NCBI GenBank assembly: GCA_023251535.1
Contig: JAHEYP010000016.1
Coordinates: forward strand, 3,587-58,459
Length of the DNA stretch: 54,873 bases
Direction: 5' to 3'
Source: Bacteroidota bacterium
GTDB taxonomy: Bacteria > Bacteroidota > Bacteroidia > AKYH767-A > OLB10
Made by a program: the position numbers and the translations under genes. The notes beneath the pieces were generated by a model. The model was not told the origin of the DNA, made no database searches, and was given only the letters and a program-made list of their open reading frames with translations. Positions 17,601-28,400 of the stretch are shown here, one piece after another; the stretch's first letter is position 1; each line of letters begins with the position of its first letter.

Positions 17601-18599
17601 ATGAGTGAATCTCGCCAATCTTCTATGCCCGATATCGGGTTAAGTACACCCATAGTCAGCCTCGATTGGTTAAGAGGGATTGCTTCATTAATGGTCTGTG
17701 TTTTTCATGTTAAGAAGTATATTTGGTGGACGTTTAATCCAAATTGGATCACAAAGGCATTTGAACAAGGTTATCTGGGAGTTTACATTTTCTTTATCGT
17801 TTCCGGTTTCGTAATACCGTATTCGATGTATGTAAAAAACTATCAAATTAATAGTTTCTGGAAGTATATAGCAAAAAGAACAGTCAGGATAGAACCGCCA
17901 TATGTAATATTCATAATGATATTGCTAATATGGAATTATTGGTTGTTTCACTTTCGAGGAAAAGGAACAGAAATACTCTATGATGCCAAGCAATTTATTT
18001 TGAATGTTACTTATTTAGCTCCTTTCTTCGGAGTTAAATGGATCATAGTTATCTTTTGGACCCTGGCTGTCGAATTTCAATTTTATATTCTCACAGGATT
18101 AACTTATAATTTACTCTTGAGAAATTCAGCAATTAGATATGCTATAATGGCAGCCTTAATTGGAATTGGAATGTTGATTCCCGAAAAATATTTTACTGTG
18201 CTAAATTATTATATCTTTTTTGCCTTAGGCTTTCAAACATTTTTGTTTGTGATTAGGAAAATCGAGATAAGAGAATATCTTTTTTCAGCAGCTGCAGGAA
18301 TTCTCTTTATTTATTTTTTAGTTTTAGACATTGCAGCAATAGCCGCCTTATTTACACTATTAGGCATTTTCTATTTCAATGTAAAAACAAAAGTCTCCGA
18401 TTTTTTCGGAAAGATTTCATACTCATTATATCTGACTCATGGTTTAGCAGGTGGAGCAGTAGGGTTATTCACCATAAAAATGTTTTCACAAGAAATCAGG
18501 TTTACACTTGCGATTGTTATTTCGATCGCCTTCGCTTTTATCTATTATGTTAGTGTGGAGAAAATATTTTTGAAAATCTCAAAGAGAATTAAGTACTAG
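17601..18599 (+). CDS. OafA/YrhL-family membrane acyltransferase
   Basis: The 332-residue product belongs to the Acyl_transf_3 family, integral membrane enzymes that transfer acetyl or other acyl groups to surface sugars. Near the N-terminus it shows the family start SLDWLRGIASLMVCVFHV, with the conserved arginine and histidine, and then about nine to ten hydrophobic segments. The conserved R-x-x-R-I-E-P-P-Y motif (KRTVRIEPPYV) follows the second segment, and WTLAVEFQFY is also family-typical. The ATG at 17601 is chosen over an in-frame TTG upstream, which overlaps the promoter. Its 3' end overlaps the convergent TPR-like gene by 11 bp. The substrate is unknown; an O-acetylated surface polysaccharide is a plausible target. 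Confidence 0.88.
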   Translation: MSESRQSSMPDIGLSTPIVSLDWLRGIASLMVCVFHVKKYIWWTFNPNWITKAFEQGYLGVYIFFIVSGFVIPYSMYVKNYQINSFWKYIAKRTVRIEPPYVIFIMILLIWNYWLFHFRGKGTEILYDAKQFILNVTYLAPFFGVKWIIVIFWTLAVEFQFYILTGLTYNLLLRNSAIRYAIMAALIGIGMLIPEKYFTVLNYYIFFALGFQTFLFVIRKIEIREYLFSAAAGILFIYFLVLDIAAIAALFTLLGIFYFNVKTKVSDFFGKISYSLYLTHGLAGGAVGLFTIKMFSQEIRFTLAIVISIAFAFIYYVSVEKIFLKISKRIKY

Positions 18600-20115
18600 T
18601 ATTTAGTTCCTTGATTTTTGATTTTACAACTTCTGCAATCGATTTGCTCTGAATCTTGCTTTCAAGCCAAGAAATGAAGTCAAAATATTTGAAAGCCTTA
18701 GCTTCATAAGGGTCCTTTACAATTTCTTTCATTTCAATTAAAAGCTCAGCGTAAAATTGACGTATACTCTTTTTAGAACTGCTCTTTGGTAACTTCGTTT
18801 GTAAGAAATGAAGAATAGTGGTTTCTGTTTTATACAGACGATTCCTTTTCTTTAAAAACCGGCCAGTCGATTTAATCAACGACGGCAAGAAGTCTATATG
18901 ATCAAGTTCAAAGTGGATAATGATATTGAAAACCCATGCAATGACATAAAAATCATCTCTCCGATTCCCCGGTGAATCATGAAAGATATGATTAGTCCAG
19001 ATTAATGCCTTTTTGAAATTCCCAATATAGATATTGGTTTTGGCCAAATTTAAATAAAGAAAGGCAGCATGATGATGTTGAATATTTATTGATTCCAAGT
19101 ACCTTTCTGCTTCTTCAGAAGCTTGAACAGCTGAATCGAAATCACTTAAATAATATCCGTGTATTATGTTGCCATAAGCAATAGCTAATGTGTCAGCTAA
19201 CATATTACGCTCAGGAGTATTTAATTCTAGTTCTGATATCTGTAGAATCTTATTTAGTGTAATACGGGCATTCAAGTAATCTTTAAGTTGGCAATATGCA
19301 ACAACTAAACCGTTTAACTCGAAAATATAAAGCGAGCGATAAACTCTTAGTAAATCGGGGCGCGATTCCATATGCTTTATTAGTAATACTTGATGTTCAG
19401 TACATTTTTGAAAATCATTCGTTCTATGATAATACCGCATCCAATTATGATGAAAATGGCAATTTTCTTCGTAGCCTGAATATTTCCTCTCCTCAGTCAT
19501 AATCGGATTTTTAACGATGGTTTCCCATTCCGATTTTAAAGAGTCGTCCCTAATTTCGCCTTTCTCTAACAATAAAGAAACGTTAAACGTCATGGTGCGT
19601 GCAAATAGTAACTTGGAAAGATCCTCTAGTGCTAACGAATGATCGAGTTCAATTTCTTTTGGATTAAAAACCGTTTTATAGTTCCATTCTTTATTTAAAA
19701 TTTCAAGTAATACTTCTTTTCGTTCATTGTTTTTCGCTAAAGCTTTCGCTTTACGCATTAACTTGTCTCTGATTTTTTCAAGACCCTTTGCATGCATTAA
19801 ATCAGCTTCCATTATCAAATTGTGAAGTATACTATCAATCGATACGGAATCGTGATGAAATCTTAAAGCTTTAAGTAGAATTTCTTGAACATAATTTTTA
19901 AGTACAGGCAATGGAGTAAGAATATTTAATTCTGTTAACCTTCTTTGAATTTTTCCTTCATCGTATTTTTTTTGTGAACTTATTATTTCGAAAAGCACTA
20001 AGTATTTCTTACGTGAATCATTACTAAGGTTGGCAAAAAGAGTAAATGTTTTTCGCTCTGCTTTGGTTAAAGAAGTTATCAATTCATATAAATTACTACT
20101 ATCAGAATTAGCCAT
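18589..20115 (-). CDS. Cytoplasmic TPR-like helical protein, hypothetical
   Basis: This 508-residue protein has no signal peptide or membrane segment. It is almost entirely predicted helix, with TPR-like pairs in the middle (for example HAAFLYLNLAKTNIYIGNFKKALIWTN and RNMLADTLAIAYGNIIHGYYLSDFDSAVQASEEAERY). Its start, LYELITSLTKAERKTFTLFANL, resembles hypothetical proteins common in Bacteroidota genomes, but I know no function. Basic and charged runs are scattered through it and there is no catalytic motif. It probably acts as a scaffold or interaction protein. It is convergent with the acyltransferase and divergent from the SBBP gene. Confidence 0.75.
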   Translation of the reverse strand: MANSDSSNLYELITSLTKAERKTFTLFANLSNDSRKKYLVLFEIISSQKKYDEGKIQRRLTELNILTPLPVLKNYVQEILLKALRFHHDSVSIDSILHNLIMEADLMHAKGLEKIRDKLMRKAKALAKNNERKEVLLEILNKEWNYKTVFNPKEIELDHSLALEDLSKLLFARTMTFNVSLLLEKGEIRDDSLKSEWETIVKNPIMTEERKYSGYEENCHFHHNWMRYYHRTNDFQKCTEHQVLLIKHMESRPDLLRVYRSLYIFELNGLVVAYCQLKDYLNARITLNKILQISELELNTPERNMLADTLAIAYGNIIHGYYLSDFDSAVQASEEAERYLESINIQHHHAAFLYLNLAKTNIYIGNFKKALIWTNHIFHDSPGNRRDDFYVIAWVFNIIIHFELDHIDFLPSLIKSTGRFLKKRNRLYKTETTILHFLQTKLPKSSSKKSIRQFYAELLIEMKEIVKDPYEAKAFKYFDFISWLESKIQSKSIAEVVKSKIKELNTST

Positions 20116-20367
20116 TGAGATTCTAATTTATTATGGTTTTAGAAATACTGTAAAGTGCAGATAAACAAACTAATATGAGATTTATGTGCTAAATATAACC
20201 ATTTTTTGGTTCTAATATAAATTGCAACCTGATTTTATAAACATAATCACATGCTTACTTTTGATTTTAGAAGAAAATTAATTCTTTTTATTTGAATTTA
20301 CTCTTCAATTTTCTTTACAAATCATCTGCTGAATTATTAGAATCGAAGTACAATAAATTATCCTACA

Positions 20368-23211
20368 ATGAAAATGAAATTTAAAACAGTGGTACTATTA
20401 CTTGCTTTTTTTATGAAAGTGAGTTTGGAAGGTGCGTATGCCGTAACAGGAAATCAATTTTTACCAGAAAAATTTCCAATGCCTAAAAATCAATTAGGGT
20501 TTGAAGAAAATAAAGGACAATTCAATGGTATTGATAAAAAGGCCGCAGATTATGTATTGTTTAAGGCAGCTCTTCCAAACTTGAATATTTGGATTACAAA
20601 TACTGGGATTACTTATCAGCAATTAAAGTATAATTATAATCCTCAAAAATTCAATGCTGTTATTCAAAAGCATACTTCGGTAGATATTAATTCGTCGATT
20701 GAAAGTTTCGAAAGTTATAGGATAGATATGATTCTTAAAGGTGCTAACATTAGCTTGATGAATTCTGAAGCCTCAGCGCCAATCGATAGGGGAATAATAA
20801 ATTATTATCACGCTTATTGTCCAGACGGGGCTATTGATGTTAAAGCGTACTCATCTATTGTTTTTAAAGAAATTTATAAAGGAATTGATTGGCATTTATA
20901 TACGGAGAATGGAAATGTAGAATATGATTTTATTGTACATCCCGGGGCAGATCCTAGTTTGATTAATATGATTTACGAGGGAAATGGTAATATTCAGATT
21001 GATTCCAATAATATTTCATTTACAACCAATATCGGCAAATTGGAAGAAGGAAATTTATTGTGCTACCAAAAAGCGAAGTCAAATTTTGTGAAGTCAAAAT
21101 TCGTCGGTGTTGATAATTCGCATATGATGTATGCAGGAGCCGGAATAAATGGAAATATCGCATCATCTTATCCTAGTAATTGCTTTTCGAAATCTGTTTC
21201 ATTTAGTATTGATAATTATAATTCAGCGGAAAATTTAATCATTGATCCAAAAATAGTATGGGGTACTTATTTTGGTGGCCCTGCACCTGAACATTCGAAA
21301 AGTGTTTCTTCTGATAAAGGAGGACAAATATTTATTTCTGGCGAATGTTTTGATGTGGGCTTCCCAACACAAGCTTGGGGTAGTGCTTACTACCAGGCAA
21401 ATTTCGGATTAGGAATGTGGGATTGTGTTTTTACTTCTTTTTCTAAATCCGGCGTGCTAAATTGGTCTACTTATTACGGAGGTAACGAAGAAGAAGCACC
21501 CAATGCTATATTATGTGACGATATCGGACATGTATTCGTTACGGGTTCTCATGTGCTTGCTTTTGGTGTTACTTCATCAACTTTTCCATTACAGAATTTA
21601 ACAGGAGCTTTTTTTAAAGCGCCCGTATTAAATTCAGCAAATCAATTCTTATTACGATTTAATGCTACCACAGGAGTTAGGGAGTGGGCAACAATGGTAG
21701 CAGATGGTGAAGGGAGATCTATGGCGATTGATAATAATAAAAACCTGTATTTAGCTGGAAGCGGTAGTGCAAGTCCTGCAGTATACCGGACAGGTGCATT
21801 TAATGATAGTACCTTTGCTGGAGGATTCGATATTACTTTGCTAAGATTTGATTCCTTAGGCGCACTTACATGGGCAACAAACTATGGTGGACCAAATTAT
21901 GAAGAAGCACTCGACATTTCTATTGATGAGGTCGGTACTGTTTATATTACTGGACCCGCTGAAGATAGCTTGCCGTTATATACGAGAATAGGAGCATATA
22001 ATTATAGTACTTATACAGGCGGTTTTGGAGATGGCTATTTGCTAAGTTTTAATAGTTCTGGTGTGCTAAGATGGGCAACCTATTTACAAGGAACAACGCA
22101 AGGAACAAATGTTGGGTGTGACCATGTTGGAAATATTTATGTTGCGGGTTATGGTGATACTTTAATGGACGGTCCTATGCCGATTGTGAATTTAGTAGGA
22201 GCATTCAATCAGAATGGTTATGGAGGCGGATCCAATGATGTTAGCATAATGAAATTTAATGATGGTGGAGTATTAAATTGGTCAACCTATTTCGGTGGCA
22301 CTGAAATGGACTTAGTAGGTAATTTCTCTTGTGGAGCCGAAATGGTTATTGATCCTTGCGATAATATTTATATTAGTTTGTCGACACTTTCAACAAATCC
22401 CAATACTTTACCTACTATCACAAGTTGCAATCAATATGTCTTTACTGGTGTAGCGATGGGTGGATATACCTATATGCTGAAACTCACAAATACTGATGAA
22501 ATTGCTTGGGCGACTTATTATGGAGGTAATGGCTCGGCTGGGGGTTGGGGATGTCATCTTGCACTCGATTTGAATGATGAATTATTTGCAGTGAAAACAG
22601 TCTATGAGCCTATGGTGCAATGGCCACTATTTGACTTAGGTGGTGGGGCCTATTTTGATTCTGTTCCGGATTTCAACGAAGATTTTCATATCGCGAAGTT
22701 TGTTCCTATTCCTCCAACATATTCATTGTCGCAAGTTAATGATACTACTTGTAATTGTGGTTCTGCAACAATTACGTTGAATTGTGGAGAACCTAACTTC
22801 TCTTACGTCTGGAGCAATGGATCTCAAACTCTTAATTCGAATAATAACACAAATACTATAACAGGATTGTCGGCAGGGACCTACACCGTTACTGTAACTG
22901 CTGCATGTGGTGAAACAACTTCAGCTACCTTCAATATTCAAAATGTAGTTACAGGAGTTAATGTTTATGATCTCTCTGAAAGTTTAACAATTTCGCCCAA
23001 CCCCTCTAATGGAAATTTTATAATTACTTCCACTTCAAATATTGGGAAATTCAATTTGAAAATTTATGATGTATTAGGAAAAATTGTTCATGAAGAAAAT
23101 TATTCATCAGTTATGCAAAAAGAGATAAACACAAATTTATCGCCGGGTGTATATTTTATCAAATTGAATTCCGACAATAGTACATTTACCTATAAAATTA
23201 TTGTTGAATAG
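20368..23211 (+). CDS. DUF7948 and SBBP-repeat surface protein with T9SS sorting domain
   Basis: This 947-residue secreted protein has a signal peptide of about 25 residues. Residues about 40-290 form a DUF7948 module (LGFEENKGQFNG..., YKGIDWHLYTENGNVEYDFIVHPGADPS), matching that of the 1897-residue adhesin. Residues about 295-790 contain SBBP-type seven-bladed propeller repeats (WSTYYGGNEEEAPNAI..DIGHVFVTG, WATNYGGPNYEEALDISIDEVGTVYITG and others). A SprB-like repeat (ITLNCGEPNFSYVWSNGSQT) precedes the T9SS sorting domain (LTISPNPSNGNFIITS...). This architecture is frequent in Bacteroidota exported proteins of unknown ligand. It ends in a terminator. Confidence 0.9.
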   Translation: MKMKFKTVVLLLAFFMKVSLEGAYAVTGNQFLPEKFPMPKNQLGFEENKGQFNGIDKKAADYVLFKAALPNLNIWITNTGITYQQLKYNYNPQKFNAVIQKHTSVDINSSIESFESYRIDMILKGANISLMNSEASAPIDRGIINYYHAYCPDGAIDVKAYSSIVFKEIYKGIDWHLYTENGNVEYDFIVHPGADPSLINMIYEGNGNIQIDSNNISFTTNIGKLEEGNLLCYQKAKSNFVKSKFVGVDNSHMMYAGAGINGNIASSYPSNCFSKSVSFSIDNYNSAENLIIDPKIVWGTYFGGPAPEHSKSVSSDKGGQIFISGECFDVGFPTQAWGSAYYQANFGLGMWDCVFTSFSKSGVLNWSTYYGGNEEEAPNAILCDDIGHVFVTGSHVLAFGVTSSTFPLQNLTGAFFKAPVLNSANQFLLRFNATTGVREWATMVADGEGRSMAIDNNKNLYLAGSGSASPAVYRTGAFNDSTFAGGFDITLLRFDSLGALTWATNYGGPNYEEALDISIDEVGTVYITGPAEDSLPLYTRIGAYNYSTYTGGFGDGYLLSFNSSGVLRWATYLQGTTQGTNVGCDHVGNIYVAGYGDTLMDGPMPIVNLVGAFNQNGYGGGSNDVSIMKFNDGGVLNWSTYFGGTEMDLVGNFSCGAEMVIDPCDNIYISLSTLSTNPNTLPTITSCNQYVFTGVAMGGYTYMLKLTNTDEIAWATYYGGNGSAGGWGCHLALDLNDELFAVKTVYEPMVQWPLFDLGGGAYFDSVPDFNEDFHIAKFVPIPPTYSLSQVNDTTCNCGSATITLNCGEPNFSYVWSNGSQTLNSNNNTNTITGLSAGTYTVTVTAACGETTSATFNIQNVVTGVNVYDLSESLTISPNPSNGNFIITSTSNIGKFNLKIYDVLGKIVHEENYSSVMQKEINTNLSPGVYFIKLNSDNSTFTYKIIVE

Positions 23212-23233
23212 TTTAATATTGATGTATTAAAAT

Positions 23234-23266
23234 AAAAGTCCGGAAGTTTTTTCTTTCGGACTTTTT
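23234..23266 (+). terminator. Intrinsic terminator after the SBBP gene
   Basis: AAAAGTCCG pairs with CGGACTTTT around a short T-rich loop and is followed by T's. It can also serve the convergent helicase gene. Confidence 0.85.
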
Positions 23267-23309
23267 AATTTTCAGTAAATGCTATGTTCTGTATCGAAAA
23301 ATTTATTCA

Positions 23310-24563
23310 TCATGATTTTGATCTTCCCTGTCCGTTTCCACTTTGCGGTGGCCTTCTCTGTGGATGTTTTCGTTTTGGAGCCTCCGAAATAGCTTCTGAT
23401 ACGCCAATATATTCAGGAATAGGAATGAACTCAATGGTATGCCCAATAAGTTTTTCTATGCGATGGAAACGTTGCTTATCATGTGAGTTTACAAATGTGA
23501 TTGCAACACCAGACTCTTCTGCACGAGCCGTTCTTCCTATGCGATGTATGTAGTCTTCAGGATCAGGGGGTACATCAAAATTGACTACCAAACTAATTCC
23601 TTCTACATCAATCCCTCTCGATAACACATCGGTGCCCACTAATACTTTCGTTCTCTTACTTTTAAAATCACGCATCAACTCTTCTCGTTGACTTTGTTCT
23701 AAATCAGAGTGAAATGCTGATGTTTTTAGTCCTGATTTTTGTAAAACGATATTTAACTTTTTTACATTTTCTTTCGTTGATGCAAAAATGATAACAGATT
23801 CAAATTCTGGATTCTTTAGAATATCGAGAATCATTGGAATCTTTTGTGTATTCTCTATTGAATAAAAATCTTGTCTGATTTTTTCAGCAGGCTTCGATAC
23901 TGCAATACTAATTTCCTTTGGATGATTCAATATCTGATTTGCCATTTTGCGAATACGCGGTGGCATCGTTGCAGAAAACAACAAAGTTTGTCGTTTCACA
24001 GGTAGCTCTTTGATGATGCGAAGGATGTCTTCATAAAATCCCATGTCGAGCATTCTGTCCGCTTCATCTAATACTAAGTGTTTTAAAAAACTGAAATCAA
24101 CATCTTTTTGTGCCATCAATGCAAGAAGGCGCCCCGGTGTGGCAATGATTATATCAGCCCCTTCTCGTAATGCTTTTTGCTGTTGTTCCCAAGCCTTTCC
24201 GTCACCTCCTCCATAAATCGATATTGAACATGCTCTAGTAAAATAACTGAATCCTTCAATTTGCTGATCTATTTGTTGCGCTAACTCACGTGTTGGCGCA
24301 ATAATTAAAGTATTTAAATGGTTGTGATCTGATCGTGCTATACGATCAAGAATAGGTAGCACATATGCTGCAGTCTTTCCAGTACCGGTTTGTGCACAAG
24401 CTACCAAATCATTCCCTTCGAGTATTATTGGGATGGCTAGCTCTTGTATTGGCGTAGGGTTATCAAAATTCATCGCATCCAATCCTTCTTGAAGCGCTGA
24501 AACAAATGGGAAATCTTTAAAGTTCAATGGTAATTTGTATAGATAATACTCAAAGATAGGCAT
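23310..24563 (-). CDS. DEAD-box RNA helicase (RhlE-like)
   Basis: This 417-residue protein is an ATP-dependent RNA helicase, likely in ribosome assembly or RNA turnover. It carries, in order, a Q motif (NPTPIQ), motif I AQTGTGK (about residues 57-63), PTRELAQQ, TPGR, DEAD (166-169), SAT, motif IV VIIFAS, motif V GTDVLSRGIDV and motif VI HRIGRTAR. The C-terminal tail is short and basic (PKRKHPQRRPPQ), as in RhlE-type proteins. The ATG at 24563 is used; an upstream in-frame TTG is less likely. It is divergent from the PhnA-like gene with about 150 bp between them. Confidence 0.93.
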   Translation of the reverse strand: MPIFEYYLYKLPLNFKDFPFVSALQEGLDAMNFDNPTPIQELAIPIILEGNDLVACAQTGTGKTAAYVLPILDRIARSDHNHLNTLIIAPTRELAQQIDQQIEGFSYFTRACSISIYGGGDGKAWEQQQKALREGADIIIATPGRLLALMAQKDVDFSFLKHLVLDEADRMLDMGFYEDILRIIKELPVKRQTLLFSATMPPRIRKMANQILNHPKEISIAVSKPAEKIRQDFYSIENTQKIPMILDILKNPEFESVIIFASTKENVKKLNIVLQKSGLKTSAFHSDLEQSQREELMRDFKSKRTKVLVGTDVLSRGIDVEGISLVVNFDVPPDPEDYIHRIGRTARAEESGVAITFVNSHDKQRFHRIEKLIGHTIEFIPIPEYIGVSEAISEAPKRKHPQRRPPQSGNGQGRSKS

Positions 24564-24688
24564 AAATGAAGGCAAAATGGTTGAAATGCTAAATGAAGTG
24601 ACTTGCGAATGGGTTAAACAGCCTTTTTCAAAATCCTGAGGTCATAACATATGATTGAAATCTCCTTTTAACTTGCCATAAAAATCCG

Positions 24689-24696
24689 TACTTTTG
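24689..24696 (+). promoter_or_regulatory. Bacteroidota -7 promoter element of the PhnA-like gene
   Basis: TACTTTTG matches TAnnTTTG exactly, 19 bp before the ATG at 24716. Confidence 0.55.
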
Positions 24697-24715
24697 CACC
24701 CTCAAATAAATAAAC

Positions 24716-25297
24716 ATGGCTTTCGAAACACAATTGAAAGAAAGGAGCGGTAATTCCTGCGAACTTTGCCAATCAACAGATAATTTATCGGTATATACAG
24801 TTCCTCCAGATGGAGGTTCTCGTCCCGATACTTGTGTTTTTGTATGCGACAAATGTTTGAATCAACTCGATAAAAAAGTAGAAATCGATGTTAAACATTG
24901 GTCTTGTCTAAGCGGAAGTATGTGGAGTGAGGTGCCAGCGGTACAAGTTGTATCGTGGAGAATGTTAAACCGCATGAAGAATGAAACCTGGGCGGCAGAT
25001 CTTATCGATCAAATGTACCTTGATGATGATAATCTAGAGTGGGCAAAAGCTACTGGCGATCATTTAGAGTCTGATGGCAACGATATGCACCGTGATTGTA
25101 ATGGCGCAGTATTGGTTACCGGCGATTCAATTACTTTAACAAAGTCGCTTGATGTGAAAGGTTCTCAAATCAATGCTAAAATTGGAACCGTAGTTAAAAA
25201 TATTAAACTTGTTTCTGATAATACAGAACAAATTGAAGGTAAAATTGAAGGACAGTCAATTATCATCCTCACTAAATTTGTGAGAAAGTCGAATTAA
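24716..25297 (+). CDS. PhnA/YjdM-family protein
   Basis: This 193-residue cytoplasmic protein has two zinc-ribbon-type Cys pairs (C-E-L-C near residue 12 and C-D-K-C near residue 43) and a C-terminal PhnA domain with DSITLTKSLDVKGSQINAKIGTVVKNIKLVSDN...IEGKIEGQSIIILTKFVRK. It is longer than the about 110 residues of E. coli YjdM, with an inserted segment (WSCLSGSMW...RMLNRMKNETWAADLID). The family was once called alkylphosphonate uptake protein, but the phosphonate link in E. coli comes from gene position, and its activity is unclear. It ends in a strong terminator and appears monocistronic. Confidence 0.88.
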   Translation: MAFETQLKERSGNSCELCQSTDNLSVYTVPPDGGSRPDTCVFVCDKCLNQLDKKVEIDVKHWSCLSGSMWSEVPAVQVVSWRMLNRMKNETWAADLIDQMYLDDDNLEWAKATGDHLESDGNDMHRDCNGAVLVTGDSITLTKSLDVKGSQINAKIGTVVKNIKLVSDNTEQIEGKIEGQSIIILTKFVRKSN

Positions 25298-25324
25298 TAA
25301 TTCGCTACATATAAATTATTGCAT

Positions 25325-25348
25325 AGCCACCTTTGAGGTGGCTTTTTT
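25325..25348 (+). terminator. Intrinsic terminator after the PhnA-like gene
   Basis: AGCCACCT pairs with AGGTGGCT around a 3-nt loop, followed by six T's, 27 bp after the stop codon. Confidence 0.9.
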
Positions 25349-25459
25349 ATTAATTTCAACTATTGAGAAAGGTAAATTATTAAAATGTTAATTTTTGTTT
25401 GACTTGATGAAAAACAGATAATCCTTGTTTATAAGATTTATTTATTATTTTTAGGAACC

Positions 25460-28400
25460 ATGAAATCGTTGTTGAAATTTACATTTCTGATATGTTTTAT
25501 TGCAGGTTCACTTTGTGTACAGGCCCAGCAATATCGATTAAAGCACTATGGCGCTTTAGAAGGTTTTACTAGCCGAGGCGCTGACAATGCTGCGCAAGAT
25601 TCAGCAGGGTTTATTTGGTTCGGAACCAATATGGGCCTTTTTAGATTTGATGGTGTAAATACATTACACTGGAAAATTTCTGATCCTTCAGCTCAGAAAG
25701 ATCCCATTAAAATCAATTTCATCTCGATCGATCGCTTCGACCGTATTTGGATTTCATGTGTAAACAAACTCTTAATTCTCGATCCAATTTCTAGAAAAAC
25801 CAGAATAATTAAGAAGTTTATCAACAGTAAAAATGAAATAATCGAAGCACACCCAGATGGAGTTGCAACCGATCAAAATAATCGTTGTTTTGTAACTACA
25901 GATATGGGTTTGTTTTCTTGCATTCCAACAGATTCTGTTCTTAAAGAAGTTGTTTTTACGGATGAGGAAGCACCAAATTTTATGCGCCACTGTATTGGAA
26001 ATAGCATTGATGGAACAATTTATTTTTCATTCGGAGGAACATTGTATTGTAAGAAATCCCAAGATAAAGTTATTAGTGTCTTTTATGACTTATCAGAACA
26101 TCAAGTAAAAGATGTTTCTACCTTAACTGTTGGAAAAAAAACTGTTTGGTGTGGTAATTACGACCGAAGTGTTTTAATGGGAGTTGATTTAATTACAAAA
26201 GAATATCGTGAAATTGCTATAGCAGAAGATAAAAGTGATGAAGATCCTTCGTCTCAAATAATGGCAATTGCTGAAATTAATGATAGTATAATTTGGACTG
26301 GATCATATGTTGGCTTCGGTACAGAGAAAAATGCTGGTGGCGTATCCATAATCAATTTAAATACCCAACAAATCGACCGAATATACGCCGATAATATTGC
26401 TAATCCCGATGGTTTGCGTAACGCATATTTAGATTGTATTTTTAAGGATAGTCAAGGCACAATATGGTTAATTGGTATTGATGGAGTCGATTATTATCAT
26501 CCTACTTTTAGTGTCTTTACTATCTATTCTCCTTCTACCGAGCCAAGTAATTTTTCCATTCCGACTTCAGGTGTGTGTGATGTTGATGCAGATGATCAAG
26601 GAAATATTTGGGTAGCTACTAAATCTGGAGGATTAGTTCGTATTGATAGAAGTGGTCATGCAGTTGATCGTATTCCTGTAGAAAACACACATCTTGATCA
26701 AAGCGGATTTATATTCGGTGTTATTACTTGTGGGAGAAATGGGAAGTTATACATAGCAGCAACATCAACTATTTATGAGGTTGATACCCGATTGCCAAAT
26801 GCTTTTAATAGAACCCATCGCATAGTAAAATCAAATGTAAAAGCAGTTACACGTATGTTGGTGGATAATCTCAACAATTTGTGGATCGCTACGCATTTTG
26901 ATGGTTTGTATAAAATCCATCCAGATGGAAAAGAAGAGCATTTTTCAGAGGATGGCGACGATTTTCATAGAATTCCTGAAGGAGGAGTCTTAGGTTTATC
27001 GATAGAATATGATACTGTTTTTGCTTGTATCGGAAATGAAGGTGTGTATACTTTCGTTAATGGAAAAGCCCCGGTAGATACATACTCTGCTAAAACATTA
27101 AGCAAAAGTGGTTGGACAAAAGCTAAAGTGCGCGAGGTAGAACTTAATAAAGATTGGGTCCTGTTTTCCACCAAGGATAAAGGAGTCCAATATCTTAATA
27201 GACATACTGGAGCAGTATCAACTTTAAACGAAGAAAATGGCTTACCTCAGAATACGGTATGCGGAATTGAAATTGATAAAAACGGGGTTTTTTGGATCGC
27301 CGATGTAGTTGGTCTAACAAAATTCAATCCGATTACTAAATTTGCAGAAGTGTTTACTGCTAAAAGAACATTGCCTGAAACAGGATTCTTTAACGGTACT
27401 CATGATGCCAATATGGATGGCATGATTTTCTTTGGAAATCATGGTCATTTGATTGGAATTAACCCCGATAAATTAGATGTCGGACAAATACCACTGCATC
27501 CTTGTGTTTTGTCAGTGAAAGCGAATGGAAGAGAAATATGGAATGGACGAAAATTACCGGATTTTGCATACTATGAAAACAATATTCAAATTGATTTTAG
27601 TAGCCAAAATTTTGTTAATCCTGGTGACGATAAATTTTATTATAAACTCGAGGGATTTTCTTCTAAATGGATTCCTGTAGAAACAGGAAGAACACTAATT
27701 TTTACAAACCTTGCAGGAGGAAATTATACGCTCAATATTAAAGTTGAAAATGCAGGCTCAAATGCAGCATTGATAGTACTTCCTTTCTTTGTTAAAACGG
27801 CGTTTTATAAAACGTGGTGGTTTATGGTATTAGTAATGATCTTTGTTCTAATAGTATTGTATATCGCTTACAAATTCCGAATAAAGCAATTATTAAAAGT
27901 TCAGCAATTAAGAAATGAAATCAGTAATGATTTGCACGATGATATTGGAAGCACATTGTCTAGTGTGTATTATTCAGCTGAATTATTGCGTCAACAAGGT
28001 GAACAACATCCAGAACTTAAGCAGAAAATTGCCAGCAATATAAGCGAGAATACACGTGATTTAATGGAACGGATGCGCGATATTGTTTGGAGTATACAAT
28101 CTTATCAAGAGCCATTGCCAGAAATGATTTCTAGAATGCGTGAATACGTAAATAAACTAGATATAAATGGCTCTATCCAATTTGAATTCGATTGTAAGAT
28201 TGACGATGTGAAAGGTCTACAAATCGACATGCGTACACGACGTAACCTTTATTTGATATTTAAAGAAGCCGTAAACAATGCGATTAAGTATAGCAAGGGA
28301 AATCTAATAGTAATTGCTATCAACGCAAACTCTAAAAATCTGTTCCTTAGTATTAAAGATAACGGGATAGGATTTAATGTTGCTGATTCGACTAGCGGAA

